From NCBI GenBank assembly GCA_015143295.1, contig CM026570.1, positions 27,163,250-27,227,249 of the forward strand: a stretch of 64,000 nucleotides of DNA, given 5' to 3'. Shown here one piece after another: positions 22,001 to 28,960 of this stretch; positions within the stretch are counted from its first letter, which is position 1, and each line of letters begins with the position of its first letter. The translations under genes and the position numbers were made by a program. This DNA comes from Tetracentron sinense. Lineage: Eukaryota; Streptophyta; Magnoliopsida; Trochodendrales; Trochodendraceae. The notes under the pieces were generated by a model, which did no database searches, was not told the origin of the DNA, and was given only the letters and a program-made list of their open reading frames with translations.

Positions 22001-25000
22001 CGCCAACTAATTTCTTTCGACCTTAAGATGGACTGAAATTCTAGCTCTAAAGCGTCTCTTGAATGCTTGTCAAAAGGCGAAATCTGCCCTAATTCCTCCT
22101 TTGCTTCAATCTCTTGGATCTTCAATACCAACTTCCTTATGTTCTCAAACAAGCACCCAAACACCTCCTTATTCCAGATTTTCAGCCTCTGTTTTAGGGC
22201 TTTCAGTTTCAATCCAAAGATGGTACTGGGAGACCCCTGAAGATAGATCCTAACCACACCTCTTCAACTACCTTCTTGAAATCTGGATGAGCTAGCCACA
22301 TGTTTTCAAACTTGAATGGTTTAGGCCCCTTTAATTCTATTAAGATCTAGAAGAATAGGAGTGTGGTCAGAAGCGATCCGAGGAAGGAGGAAGGCTGGTC
22401 AACAAAACATTGGGAAAGTGGTTCTCCCATACATCACAAAAGAGGAATCTGTCCAATTTACTTTTAACTAACCTGTCTTGAAAGTTAGATCAAGTGTAAA
22501 GGGATCCCTTGAGAGGACAATCTATCAGATGGTGGAAAGAGATGAAGTCATTAAATTTTCTCATCCGATCTGATATACGACAACCCCCTGACTTGTCTTG
22601 AGGGTTACGAAGGCAATTCAAATCTCCTCTAAGATACCACGGTTTCTCCCATTTGCAGCTAACATCTTCAAGCTCTAGCCAAAAGTCATCAGTCTCCTGA
22701 GGATTCGAAGGACCATAGATACCTCAGAAAAACCAACTGAATTCATCGCCTTAAAAGCGGCACAAGATAGATAGAGAAGCTCCCTCTTCTGAGTCTAAGA
22801 CCCCTATGACTGACAAATCCCACATCATCAGAATTCTACCTGAGGAACCGAGGGATGGAATCATCTTCCAATTAGGACTTCGACTACCCCAACAATCCAT
22901 AACTATATTATCTTTCATCACTAGAATTTTGGTTTCCTGAATGCATTAAATTGTCGGATGATGAGTTCTCACCATCACCTTAATAGCGAGTCTCTTAGCC
23001 AAGCTGCCCAAACCCCTTACATTCCAAGAAATGATTTTATTAGACATTGGGAGACTCGCCAATGCCCACGCTCTTCCTGGCTCTAACTCTTGAAGACCCT
23101 GAATCCCTGCCTTCGTAGTTGACACTCCATGCCAGTCTCTTGAGTTCATTCCTTGCCCTCTTGGTGTTGCTTTGGGCACCTTGATGGTCCCTCCTCTTCT
23201 TCTTTGATACCCTTCCAACCTCTTGAAGGGCCCTCACCTCAACCTCCTGGCCAGGATTGTTCTTCATTCTTAAAGGTCCTATTAGAAAACAAGAAAAATA
23301 CTACTTGATAGTTGATACTATAAGTTAGTTGAATGTTGTGAATTATATATACAACTCCAAAGTTTTTATGGGCACAATCATAGTAACAAAGTTCGGGTTC
23401 GGGAATTATTCGGTGGGTTTTAAGTTCAGAAAAATTCAGGAAATTTGGGATAAGTGCAACAATAAAATTATTAATTATTAATTATTAAAAAAAATAAAAA
23501 CATGATACCAACTAACCCTTTTAAATACATGAATAGAAAAACTACATAATAACTAGTAGATAATCAACAATAAAGCTCATAACATCATTTCAATTGAAAA
23601 TTTTCAAACTTCAAAGCTCTAACATCGAATTCATATTCATTCATCAAGACATTTCAACAAAAACTATTACAATAAAATCACTCTCAGCTCTCAAGAGTCA
23701 CGACAAAATATCAACCACAAAACATAAAAATCGTCATTCATGTTGAAGCAAAGCTCACTGGGAATCCAAATGCCGTCACTGTTCTGAACTCTAATAATGT
23801 ATGAAATATAAAATGATAAAATTCTGTTATTGAATATGAATCCAAATGCCCTCACTGGGAATATCATGATGAACCACAAATAGTAGATAATACCTAGAAG
23901 GAGCTGCCACGGTTATGAGAAACCGTGGATGGATTTGCAAAAACCCATCACCTCAATAGCTCAACTTCATGATTTGGATGGATTTGCAAAAACCTAGAAT
24001 CAGATTGGTATAAGATGGGTGTTGCCACGGTTATGAGAAACCAAAGAAAGGGGAAGTAGAAGAGAGTGCTGCCATTTACTCTATTCCCAGGGCTGCTGCA
24101 CCACTTCTCTCCCTTCCTTCTTGCAGCCATAGCCTTCCCAGCCCTAACCATTGCAGAACAGGCCTTCCCCAATCCTAATCCTCCAAATGCAGCCCTTGCA
24201 TGTCCTATAACACACCTCCTATAGTCCCAAACCCCTTTAAAAACACTAATCTCAAACAGCTTGAACTAGAAAACGAAGAAAGGGGGAGTAGAGAGAGAGA
24301 GAGAAGAGAGAAAATGATGGAAGAAGGGAGGAAATAGTGACTTACCAGAGTAAAGTGTCGTCGGAGTGTCTTGTAGGAGATCTCCCGGAGAGCTGCAAGC
24401 CAAATGCAGTGGAGAGGTGGGGTCTAGAGACTCGAAGTGGAGCCGAGAGGAGGAGAGGTGGGGTCTGTTCGTGCCCTAACCCTCTCCCTTCTTTTTATAT
24501 ATATAGTTGTAAGAAAAAAAAAGTGACTCGAACCGTTTACGAACTGGGCGAACTATTCAGTGTTCCGCGAATAGTTCGCGAACAGCTCGTGAACCACCGA
24601 ACTGTTCGCCCATCCATTAAATAATCACCGAACTGTTCGTGGAAGCCTCCCAACCGAACTTTTCGCGAATAGTTCACGATGGCTCAATCCATGCTAACTT
24701 ATAAGAAATAATAAATATACACAATATTTGCAGTACAATCAAATTAACCTAACGTGAGGGAACAAAACTAAAGCATGTCAAACATATAACGTAGATGTAA
24801 ATCAATGTAGTTTAAAGCATCTAGTTGATGCCTAGGCGATATGGGGTTCTCTGGAGAGGCTTTGCTTAGGCAACCAAACTTAAGTTTTTTGTTAAAAGTA
24901 AAAAATAAAAAAATTGACAATGCCCGCCTAGACCAAAATTAGGCGATAGGGGCTCTGGCTAGGTAGGGCGGTGGCATAGGCGACATTTTGAATACACTAA

Positions 25001-25353
25001 TGTAAATGAGCAAGAAGACAGAAGATGAGCAGGGCATTCTTTTTAGAAAAACAAATGCTTGGTAGATCAGTAGCATAATAGAGAACAAATTACCTGTAGC
25101 TGCACTGTTTGTATGCTTCCTTGATATCAAATTTGGTACAATCCTACCCAATCCAGTGGAAAGTACCTAATTCGCATGTACAATAAGTTTAAGCATGACA
25201 CCAAAACAAAGCTAACAGGTAGTCTTTTACAGCAGCTAGAACCACAAAATCGATAGATCCAACCATAGTGACCATTCTATAGAAACAACACCGTACACGT
25301 GCATAACAAATGTTCGAAAATTATTATCAAACGGACGAGAGTGCAAAAGATTT

Positions 25354-25384
<31 letters not shown>

Positions 25385-26618
25385 TCTCAAGACAAGAGAA
25401 CATAGAAGCAAACTTACTGTCATCACAAAAAGGGCAGTGAGAGCACCCGATAAAACAATCGATTTGGGGTGGCGCATTGCCATAAGTGCTGCTATTATAA
25501 ATGTCTCGTCTCCAATCTAGCAGCATTGTTGTCAGTTAAACAGCATTTATCAGATAAAGACATAACATAAGCTGGTAGGGGCTTAACACTATGGATGGTG
25601 GTAACTCGCCCTCTACCACAATTGGTGTATATGTACATATATCCGGGCTGCTCAATCGATGGAGCACCTCCATGATCTAAGCCCAAAATCTCACCATCTG
25701 ATCCTAACCATTTGATTTACTGCTTTCTTCAGATAATCAGTAAATATATGTGAAATGGTCAAAGAGAATTGAACTAATTTGATGGTAAGGATGGCTGGAC
25801 TAGAGTGATGCAATTTTTAAGCTTAGTACTATATCGATGAGCACATACAACCAATATGAATGTGAGGCACGACAATCCTTGATGATCTGCCACATCATCA
25901 AGCTATATTTTACTATGACATAATTGAAACTAGCAGTAAGTATTAGCACAAGGAATTTAATGCACAAACCTCACTGACTATGATCATCGACAAACTCGCA
26001 AATAAGGCATCAAAAATTCCAAGACCATCTGAGTCGGGGTCATTTTTTTCACCCACAGCATCATTCTTAAGGAGATTCAGAACGACCTGTTCAAACAAAT
26101 TTAAAAATAAACACGAATAAACATCCCAACAAATTAAAATTGGAAAAAATATCAATATAAATACATATATTATAACAAGGTAACCAAATCTCTCAAAAAG
26201 AAATGTAAACAACTGACTATTTATATTGAAAAATGCATTCTAAGTGCAAGAATTACAGTGCAGGAAAGCTAAAATGTTCTAATTCTGAATAGAACAAGAT
26301 GAAGAGAGAGAGATTACTCACTTTGCTACGCCGGCCCAGATCTGTAACTGATCCAGTCAACGGGTCCTTTCCAGATTCCACCCCAGCATCCTAGTGTTCA
26401 AAAACAGAATAATCGCGAAAAATGATTGCTTTTGAGGTCTCAGAAGAAACAGATCCATAAAGGCGAAGATTTAAAAAAAGGAAAAAAAAAAAACCAAAAA
26501 TTAATACCTGAGCAGAAACACACGAGACGGCCACCAAAACAGTTGCAACAAGCAGAAGGAGAACATAATATCGAGAAAACCCACTTCTAGAGTTTGTACG
26601 CAAATCCATGATATGCAT
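5340..26618 (-). CDS. GDT1-like (UPF0016/PML-type) cation exchanger, partial, six exons
   Basis: UPF0016 proteins (human TMEM165, yeast Gdt1, plant PAM71 and PML proteins) exchange Mn2+ or Ca2+ for protons. The plant members with a signal peptide work in the Golgi or ER. Six exons join in phase to about 185 residues. The order is a signal peptide (residues 1-36), a polar linker ending GRRSK, the first transmembrane repeat with the family signature E-I-G-D-E-T split across exons 3 and 4, MAMRHPKSIVLSGAL, GRIVPNLISRKH, and FFGLRLLYIAWRS before a lysine/glutamate-rich loop. The C-terminal repeat, roughly 95-110 residues, is missing and should lie left of position 1. The signal peptide suggests the Golgi/ER group (closest in layout to Arabidopsis PML3) rather than the chloroplast group; that subgroup call is inference. 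No stop or frameshift is seen, so the gene looks intact despite a 19.7-kb intron. Confidence 0.9.
5451..5574. repeat. 62-bp perfect tandem duplication
   Basis: Units 5451-5512 and 5513-5574 are identical, each beginning AGTTCATTTTAAGCAGGTTG. The duplication lies 25 bp upstream of GDT1-like exon 6, inside the intron close to the acceptor. Confidence 0.95.
5575..6246. other. Intronic sequence, nothing recognised
   Basis: AT-rich sequence without a recognisable coding block or repeat boundary. The 67-residue open frame at 5826-6029 has no known motif. Confidence 0.5.
6247..6370. repeat. Second 62-bp perfect tandem duplication
   Basis: Units 6247-6308 and 6309-6370 are identical, starting ATATAGATAAAGGGATGGAG. 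The sequence is unrelated to the duplication at 5451 but the unit length is the same. Confidence 0.95.
6371..7010. other. Intronic sequence with a TATA-like LTR-type stretch
   Basis: TATGGTATAAATAGATTACT at about 6434 is followed by a pyrimidine-rich stretch, as in the promoter part of a small LTR. No LTR ends or coding remnant were found, so it is left unassigned. An AT dinucleotide run lies near 6761-6774. Confidence 0.3.
7011..7044. repeat. (TA)n microsatellite
   Basis: About 17 uninterrupted TA dinucleotides. Confidence 0.95.
7065..7880. repeat. Inverted pair of LINE-3'-end-like repeats (arms 7065-7230 and 7745-7880)
   Basis: The left arm word GACTCAGGGCTTGCTCATAC and the reverse complement of the right arm (GACTCAAGGCTTGCTCATAC) start a long imperfect match. 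It continues through CCCTACT, GCTAAT, AATAGTTTGT and TCTA-TAGCCTTTA, about 135-165 bp per arm. The right copy continues on the minus strand to a poly(A), seen as T9 at about 7570-7578, as expected of a LINE 3' untranslated region. The left copy is the same family in the opposite orientation without the tail. The centre of about 500 bp is not coding. Confidence 0.6.
7881..8900. other. Intronic sequence, no gene supported
   Basis: The open frames here (8068-8367 plus, 8258-8458 and 8670-8855 minus) have no convincing family match. A C-x2-C-G-K cluster in the 8670-8855 frame vaguely recalls a retroelement zinc knuckle but is incomplete. The word AGGTTCAATTCC near 8269 resembles a pol III B box, but no A box sits upstream. 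Confidence 0.4.
8970..9430 (+). pseudogene. LINE ORF2 endonuclease remnant
   Basis: This is an apurinic-type endonuclease fragment: GGILLAWD, then a GDFN-like GRDFNCVRF and GLIDYPIRGTKVH, as in plant L1 endonucleases. The frame changes near 9130 and a stop follows the VGPNS block at about 9356. It cannot encode an active enzyme. Confidence 0.75.
9529..10395 (+). pseudogene. LINE ORF2 linker and N-terminal reverse-transcriptase remnant
   Basis: KLKSWNKEVFGNV marks the conserved linker between endonuclease and reverse transcriptase. Broken fragments around 9960-10390 follow the family order (LYLEKK, DNFCIEC, GRFDWAINNTCV, HLSSVLDSVIFPNKVAFVRG). At least three frame changes are needed to read them. 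Confidence 0.7.
10400..11325 (+). pseudogene. LINE ORF2 C-terminal zf-RVT remnant
   Basis: Recognisable blocks are LSAVNKALLGKW, RFKLGSGANIQFWTDIW, SNSGRFSVRSF and the zinc-binding stretch CYLCLNEEELVNHFLLHCPI-VWELW, with the C-x2-C and H-x4-C residues present, then WTIWKKRNNRVF. A frame change occurs near 10950-11045. Confidence 0.8.
11598..11608. repeat. Target-site duplication, left copy, of minus-strand LINE
   Basis: TTAAAACTAAT sits immediately before the T-run that marks the LINE tail. The matching TTAAAAACTAAT at 13053-13064 sits at its 5' end and differs by one A. Confidence 0.6.
11609..13052 (-). mobile_element. L1-type LINE, 5'-truncated, minus strand
   Basis: The 3' end is at 11609 (poly(A) seen as T7-8). 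The 5' end falls at the GDPLSPF motif of the reverse transcriptase near 13045, typical of incomplete target-primed reverse transcription. Downstream, in order on the minus strand, are KALNRMLSRVDGSVFEGFPI, the catalytic HLQFADDTLFF, a long open stretch (12739-12149) with YLGLPLRANFKAKAVW, RLSRWKASFLSKGGKLTLI and HLVDWGSICMLKSEGGL, and degraded zf-RVT sequence to about 11800. Matching 11-12 bp flanks support a single insertion. Confidence 0.85.
12149..13006 (-). pseudogene. LINE reverse-transcriptase C-terminal part
   Basis: Two open frames (13006-12782 and 12739-12149) split by a stop or frame change carry the FADD catalytic box and the conserved L1 thumb-side blocks (SRLSRWKASFLSKGG-like, LERLQRAFLW, GSICMLKSEGGLNL). 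The fingers and the first catalytic aspartate are lost to truncation. Confidence 0.8.
13065..14421. other. AT-rich intronic sequence
   Basis: It contains purine-rich A/G tracts (13340-13620), an ATT trinucleotide run near 13627-13645, and two imperfect copies of AAGATATGTTATGGTGTA at about 13757 and 13818 followed by CACCATA and ATATTATT. A short GCCTTAGGCACCTAG cluster near 13950 resembles the AGGCG-type repeat at 24815-24998. No gene is seen. Confidence 0.5.
14422..14660. mobile_element. 209-bp retroposon insert with 15-bp target duplication
   Basis: CAAAGATGTTCTTTT (14422-14436) and CAAAGATGTCCTTTT (14646-14660) differ at one base and flank 14437-14645. The insert starts ATTTTTGATAAGTGTAACTT, like the antisense 3' end of a LINE, so it is most simply a heavily 5'-truncated LINE in minus orientation. 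A SINE is the alternative. It is non-coding. Confidence 0.65.
14661..15470. other. Intronic sequence, nothing firmly recognised
   Basis: AT-rich, with a T-run at about 15411-15425 and A-runs near 15300 and 15465. The open frame at 14897-15133 lacks a known motif. A decayed Ty1/copia remnant on the minus strand was considered but not supported. Confidence 0.4.
15686..16108 (-). pseudogene. LINE ORF2 zf-RVT domain
   Basis: A 140-residue open frame begins with WNPNIPSKVSFFLWSAVLDK and contains the zinc-binding CFICLQEEESIDHFLLHCPY and WSIWKGRNRRVF, the C-terminal hallmark of plant L1 ORF2. It belongs to the interrupted minus-strand LINE. Confidence 0.85.
16545..17289 (+). mobile_element. 5'-truncated L1-type LINE nested in the minus-strand LINE
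   Basis: It begins inside the zf-RVT-proximal part (WSRGNKGRFSVRSLVHML) and carries CCFMCLQSEESVDHLLLHCP and FIWKERNKRVFENS. It ends in a 3' tail GAATTATCGATCAAAAAAAA at 17270-17289. The host LINE protein resumes on either side in the opposite orientation. A clear target duplication is not visible beyond a possible GATT. Confidence 0.8.
18540..18975. repeat. Degenerate GC-rich minisatellite inside the solo LTR
   Basis: Words such as GGAGGAACCACGG, CCGACATCTCCTGAC and CACCG recur with spacing of roughly 45-70 bp. Similar degenerate arrays are common in the R/U5 part of long plant gypsy LTRs. Confidence 0.65.
19440..19632. repeat. CT-rich (polypyrimidine) tract
   Basis: Long TTTCTCTCTC runs at 19443-19478 and 19557-19632 lie within the solo LTR, just downstream of its TATA-like box when read on the minus strand, where they are GA-rich. 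Confidence 0.8.
20371..21491 (-). pseudogene. LINE ORF2 reverse-transcriptase domain
   Basis: Two open frames (21491-20793, then 20838-20450) hold most of the domain: VYKIMTEVLASRLRPVLP, SQSILVSGRQILDGILIANE, VCKIDLEKSYDHSNW with the first catalytic aspartate, LRQGDPLSPF, the FADD box in HLQFADDALIL, then RLSGWSSSYLFKGGRITLL and NKALLGKWLW. The frame changes between the two parts. The catalytic residues are still visible but the ORF is broken and split by the solo LTR. Confidence 0.88.
21922..23267 (-). pseudogene. LINE ORF1 tail, ORF2 endonuclease and linker
   Basis: The frame ending ORF1 is basic (23267-23050). ORF2 opens at 23047 with KIISWNVRGLGS, followed by broken endonuclease blocks (WDLSVIGVLDSE, GDLNCLRNP in place of GDFN, FISFHHLIDCPLKGS). 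The linker KQRLKIWNKEVFG is at 22257-21922. Several stops interrupt it. Confidence 0.8.
23276..24500. other. Intronic sequence
   Basis: AT-rich, with a GGGTTCGGG word near 23395 and a run of short purine repeats (GAGAGAGA, about 24290-24312). An imperfect repeat of GGTTATGAGAAACC occurs at about 23912 and 24031. No gene was recognised. Confidence 0.45.
24515..24690. repeat. GTTCGCGAAC-rich repeat
   Basis: Words ACTGTTCG, GTTCGCGAAC and GAATAGTTCGCG recur at least six times in both orientations. The pattern resembles the subterminal repeats of a non-autonomous DNA transposon, possibly paired with the GTTCGGGTTCGGG cluster near 23390, but the ends could not be set. Confidence 0.4.
24815..24998. 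repeat. AGGCG/GCCTAGGCG inverted-repeat element candidate
   Basis: The left part has AGTTTAAAGCATCTAGTTGA then GCCTAGGCG. The reverse complement of the right part reads AGTGTATTCAAAATGTCGCC. They pair loosely as terminal repeats, with an organisation like the CTCGG elements at 1439 and 4020. No clean target duplication is seen. Confidence 0.35.
25094..25166 (-). CDS. GDT1-like exon 5
   Basis: The exon is 73 bp, with acceptor CGAATTAG and donor GTAATTTG. It encodes VLSTGLGRIVPNLISRKH and TNSAAT plus the first base of a split codon. It is the first exon upstream of the 19.7-kb intron. Confidence 0.9.
25356..25384. repeat. (AT)n microsatellite
   Basis: About 13 AT dinucleotides in the intron between exons 4 and 5. 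Confidence 0.95.
25418..25516 (-). CDS. GDT1-like exon 4
   Basis: A 99-bp, phase 0-0 exon with acceptor GCTGCTAG and donor GTAAGT. It encodes IGDET followed by FIIAALMAMRHPKSIVLSGA and LTALFVMT. With the glutamate ending exon 3 it forms the UPF0016 signature E-x-G-D-x-T, thought to line the cation path. Confidence 0.93.
25970..26086 (-). CDS. GDT1-like exon 3
   Basis: A 117-bp, phase 0-0 exon with acceptor GAACAG and donor GTTTGTG. It encodes an acidic linker (NDPDSDGLG) followed by IFDALFASLSMIIVSE, the start of the first UPF0016 helix bundle. Confidence 0.92.
26322..26390 (-). CDS. GDT1-like exon 2
   Basis: A 69-bp, phase 0-0 exon with acceptor AACACTAG and donor GTGAGT. It encodes a polar luminal linker DAGVESGKDPLTGSVTDL then GRRSK, as in plant PML3-type proteins. 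Confidence 0.85.
26508..26618 (-). CDS. GDT1-like exon 1 with signal peptide
   Basis: The frame from 26618 encodes MHIMDLRTNSRSGFSRYY followed by a hydrophobic core VLLLLVATVLVAV and VSCVSAQ, a standard signal peptide with a plausible cut after VSA. A second in-frame ATG at 26609 is an equally possible start. The donor CAG/GTATTAAT ends the exon in phase 0. Confidence 0.88.
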
Positions 26619-27082
26619 TCCAAACCCTACCTTTCAGATGCAAAAAACAAACACATGAGGAAACAATAAAAAAGAGAGAAATTCGAACAAAATTATCGAA
26701 AAAAATCTCAAGAATGAATCCAAACCTAGAATGGAATGGGATCTCGGAGATGAAGAACGGATCTGGTTCGGTAACGGGAGAGCTGACGGGAATTAGGAAA
26801 CCAGAGGCTGAATTTCTCTTAGATGAGACTGAATTCTTGCAGACAAATGAAATTGTCGAAGATTATAGTTTGGAGAGAAGCGGAGATCTTGAGAGATGCA
26901 GCATTCACTTCAGAGACTCTCCATTCGAGCAGGATCTCCGAATTGAGCTCCAAAAGTCATTTTTCAACTTTGACATCAGTTTTCAGCAAATGTAATTTTT
27001 ACTCTCGAAAATGCCCTCTTTTGAATCTTGAAATATCCGAAGCACCCTTCTTTTCATTTAACGACGGACAATGCCCTTAAAT
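26619..27082 (-). promoter_or_regulatory. 5' untranslated and upstream region of the GDT1-like gene
   Basis: No clear TATA box is visible. On the minus strand, CATTCTAG/GTTTGG (about 26733) and GCATCTGAAAG/G (about 26635) could be the ends of a roughly 100-bp leader intron. This rests on weak splice words only. The plus-strand open frames here (26714-27080) are taken as shadows. Confidence 0.35.
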
Positions 27083-27221
27083 GGGTGGTGTTAGGCGGAC
27101 CCGGTAAATAATGAGTACACCCCATTATTATTTGGGTGGCGCTAAACGCACACCAACTTTTACTGAAATACACCAAAGTTGGTGTAGATGAGTAAAATTT
27201 GGGGTGCGCCTAACACCACCC
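27083..27221. mobile_element. 139-bp foldback MITE, GGGTGGTGTTAGGCG termini
   Basis: The left end GGGTGGTGTTAGGCGGACCC and the reverse complement of the right end (GGGTGGTGTTAGGCGCACCC) match at 19 of 20 bases. A second nested inverted repeat, ACACCAACTTT with AAAGTTGGTGT, sits inside, so almost the whole element can fold. No target duplication is obvious. It lies about 460 bp upstream of the GDT1-like start codon. Confidence 0.75.
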
Positions 27222-27283
27222 TATTATGTTTTTGCCCTTTTTAGCTCTTCCTAAACTTAATATTATTTTTTTCACACAGTGCT

Positions 27284-27445
27284 TTGTCCGAGTGGTAGTG
27301 TATCCCTGCTTTGGGAGGAGGTATAAGGTTTCATTCTCGAGAGGGTCGGAGTTTGTATATACTCTCCACCCGTCTACTAACTAAACAGATACTAACACTT
27401 AACCGGCGTTGCGGCCTAAACGTATATCTCGAACCAAAAAAAATT
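27284..27445 (+). mobile_element. tRNA-derived SINE candidate
   Basis: TTTGTCCGAGTGGTAGTG resembles a pol III A box and GGTTTCATTCTCGAGA, about 45 bp downstream, a B box. The body ends in AACCAAAAAAAATT. A similar 27-bp sequence (CCCTTTTTAG...CCTAAACTTAATA) lies just before (about 27236) and just after it (about 27456), which could be a diverged target duplication. No functional tRNA cloverleaf is formed. Confidence 0.5.
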
Positions 27446-27453
27446 ATTTTTTT

Positions 27454-27613
27454 CCCTTTTTAGTTTTCCCTAAACTTAATAGCCGTACCCCACGCTTTGT
27501 GGCCTTTCTCCTTCCTCTTTGCAACAGCCGGTCACCTTCCTTCTCTCTACTCACGTTCTTCCATTACAGTTCTTCCTCAGATCCTGCTCCGGGTGCTTTT
27601 TGAGCCACAAGAG
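27454..27613. repeat. 160-bp duplicated segment, copy 1 (copy 2 at 28801-28960)
   Basis: The segment begins CCCTTTTTAGTTTTCCCTAA and contains CCCCACGCTTTGTGGC and CCTTTCTCCTTCCTCTTTG. The second copy at 28801-28960 is about 85-90% identical by eye and lies 1.35 kb away in direct orientation. Small open frames in both copies match each other but no known protein. Confidence 0.75.
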
Positions 27614-28080
27614 ATCATCCCATTGCAGTCAAAATAAAGAGTTGCATGTAAATGAAGCTGATCTTCATCTCTTATGCATAAATTGCCACTAATGATTTAA
27701 AATAAATAATTCATTGTATGAAATGAACATAATAAAAAAAAAAAAAGGACTAGTTAAGTTTGCATCTTTTTATTTTAAAAAAAAGTGTCAAAAATACATT
27801 AAAATAAGACTAAGTAGAATTACAAACACTAGATTAATAAAACAAAAAATTATAAGCATTAGTAAGGTGTACTTCAAAACTCATTGATTGAACATTTGTG
27901 GGAAAGACATTGTGATGCTCCATTAGGCGCCGATCTTTAAAATCTTAGTGGATGATCGACCTAAAGGTCATTCTCTATGTAATCTTTGGATTGTCGTTCA
28001 TGTTGAAGCTTTAGTTTGTTATGATAATTTTCAATGGTAAAGATGAATTGATTTAAATGATTTTTCTTTTGAAACCAAAT
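27614..28080. other. Intergenic sequence, nothing recognised
   Basis: AT-rich, with poly(A) runs near 27732 and 27778. No coding or repeat boundary was found. Confidence 0.5.
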
Positions 28081-28403
28081 CCTCTACAGAAATCCGGTTA
28101 TCACCCCTTGAGGTCGCTACGTGTATTTTTTGACACCCCTTAACTGTGGTTAAGATTCACCCACCCCTAAGGTTCACCCACCCATCCTTGTTTTTTTTTT
28201 TAATATTAATTCTTTTTTTTAATTAAAAAACTGTTTTTAGATTTTTTTAGTATTAAAAACAGTTTTTTATCCTTAAAAGAATTAATATTTAAAAAAAAAA
28301 AACTAGGATGGGTGGGTGAACCCTAGGGGTGGGTGAATCTTAACCACGGTTAAGGGGTGTCAAAAGGGACACGTGACGACCTCAAGGGGTGATACCATAG
28401 AGG
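28081..28403. mobile_element. 323-bp near-palindromic foldback element
   Basis: The left arm (28081-28235) and the reverse complement of the right arm match for roughly 140 bp. Shared words include TATCACCCCTTGAGGTCG, TGACACCCCTTAAC, GTGGTTAAGATTCACCCACC and GGTTCACCCACCCATCC. The two arms meet at an A/T-rich centre. It is non-coding. A shorter relative with GGTTAAGATTCACTCACC lies at 58705-58866. Confidence 0.8.
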
Positions 28404-28800
28404 AATTGCCTTTTTTTTTGCATCTTTTATTGATGATTTAATTTAAAATTTAAACAATTATTTAAAAAAAACATGAAAATAATTTTAATATAAAATGATA
28501 ATCGTTAAAATAAATTAGAAGGATCAAAATGGCATTTTAAAAAAGATTGAAATTACTAAAAGATGACACAAATGATATTTTACGAGGATGAACAGTGTTT
28601 CGGAGATTGATCTCGATTTTCTCTCTCCACCTCAATATTTGAAGTGTCACTGTAGCACTGGGGAGTTGGTTTTCCATATATGGAGCACACTTGGAGTTGA
28701 TTTTTGGAGCCGATACTCCATGTATGGAGATATGGAGTATGGTTGGAGATGCTCTTAGGTGCACCCCTAATAAGTTATGAGCACACTCCATTTTTTTTTT
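28404..28800. other. Intergenic sequence
   Basis: GGAGTTGG, GGAGC and TATGGAGATATGGAG words recur between 28650 and 28750, giving a weak local repeat. No gene. Confidence 0.4.
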
Positions 28801-28960
28801 GCCTTTTTAGTTGTCCCTAAACTTAATAGTTTCACCCCACGCTTTGTCACCTTTCTCCTTCCTCTTTGGCAACAGCCGTTCACCTTCCTTCTCTCTGCTG
28901 GCATTCTTCCATTACCAATTCTTCCTCCGCTCCTACTCCGGATGCTTTTCGAGCCATAAG
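28801..28960. repeat. 160-bp duplicated segment, copy 2
   Basis: This is the direct-repeat partner of 27454-27613. It starts GCCTTTTTAGTTGTCCCTAA and ends near CTTTTCGAGCCATAAGA. Confidence 0.75.

Larger units (their letters stand above)
15471..23275 (-). mobile_element. Nearly complete L1-type LINE interrupted by a LINE and a solo LTR
   Basis: Minus-strand order is: end of ORF1/linker (23267-23050), ORF2 start MSNKIISWNVRGLGS (ATG at 23047), endonuclease, linker LKALKQRLKIWNKEVFG (22230 downward), reverse transcriptase (21491-20793), thumb region (20838-20450), solo LTR (20437-17636), then ESLWRKAIFHKYGE and HISFRVGSG (17630-17290). The plus-strand LINE insert follows (17289-16545), then SWCPRFRCNLHDWELD and QFSVRSL (16540-16340), zf-RVT (16108-15686) and the 3' end near 15471. 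The protein order is continuous across both inserts, so this is one element of about 4.2 kb broken twice. Stops and frameshifts show it is dead. Confidence 0.85.
5426..25093 (-). other. GDT1-like intron 5, 19,668 bp, filled with transposable elements
   Basis: The intron is bounded by GTAATTTG at the donor (minus strand, 25093) and TATGCAG at the acceptor (5426). It contains two 62-bp tandem duplications, an inverted pair of LINE-like 3' ends, four recognisable L1-type LINE copies, a 2.8-kb solo LTR and repeats with GTTCG and AGGCG words. Most of the bulk of the intron comes from these insertions. Confidence 0.85.

Noticed and set aside
26714-26995. Plus-strand open frame upstream of the GDT1-like gene
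   Set aside because: It overlaps the likely 5' untranslated region of the minus-strand gene and has no family match.
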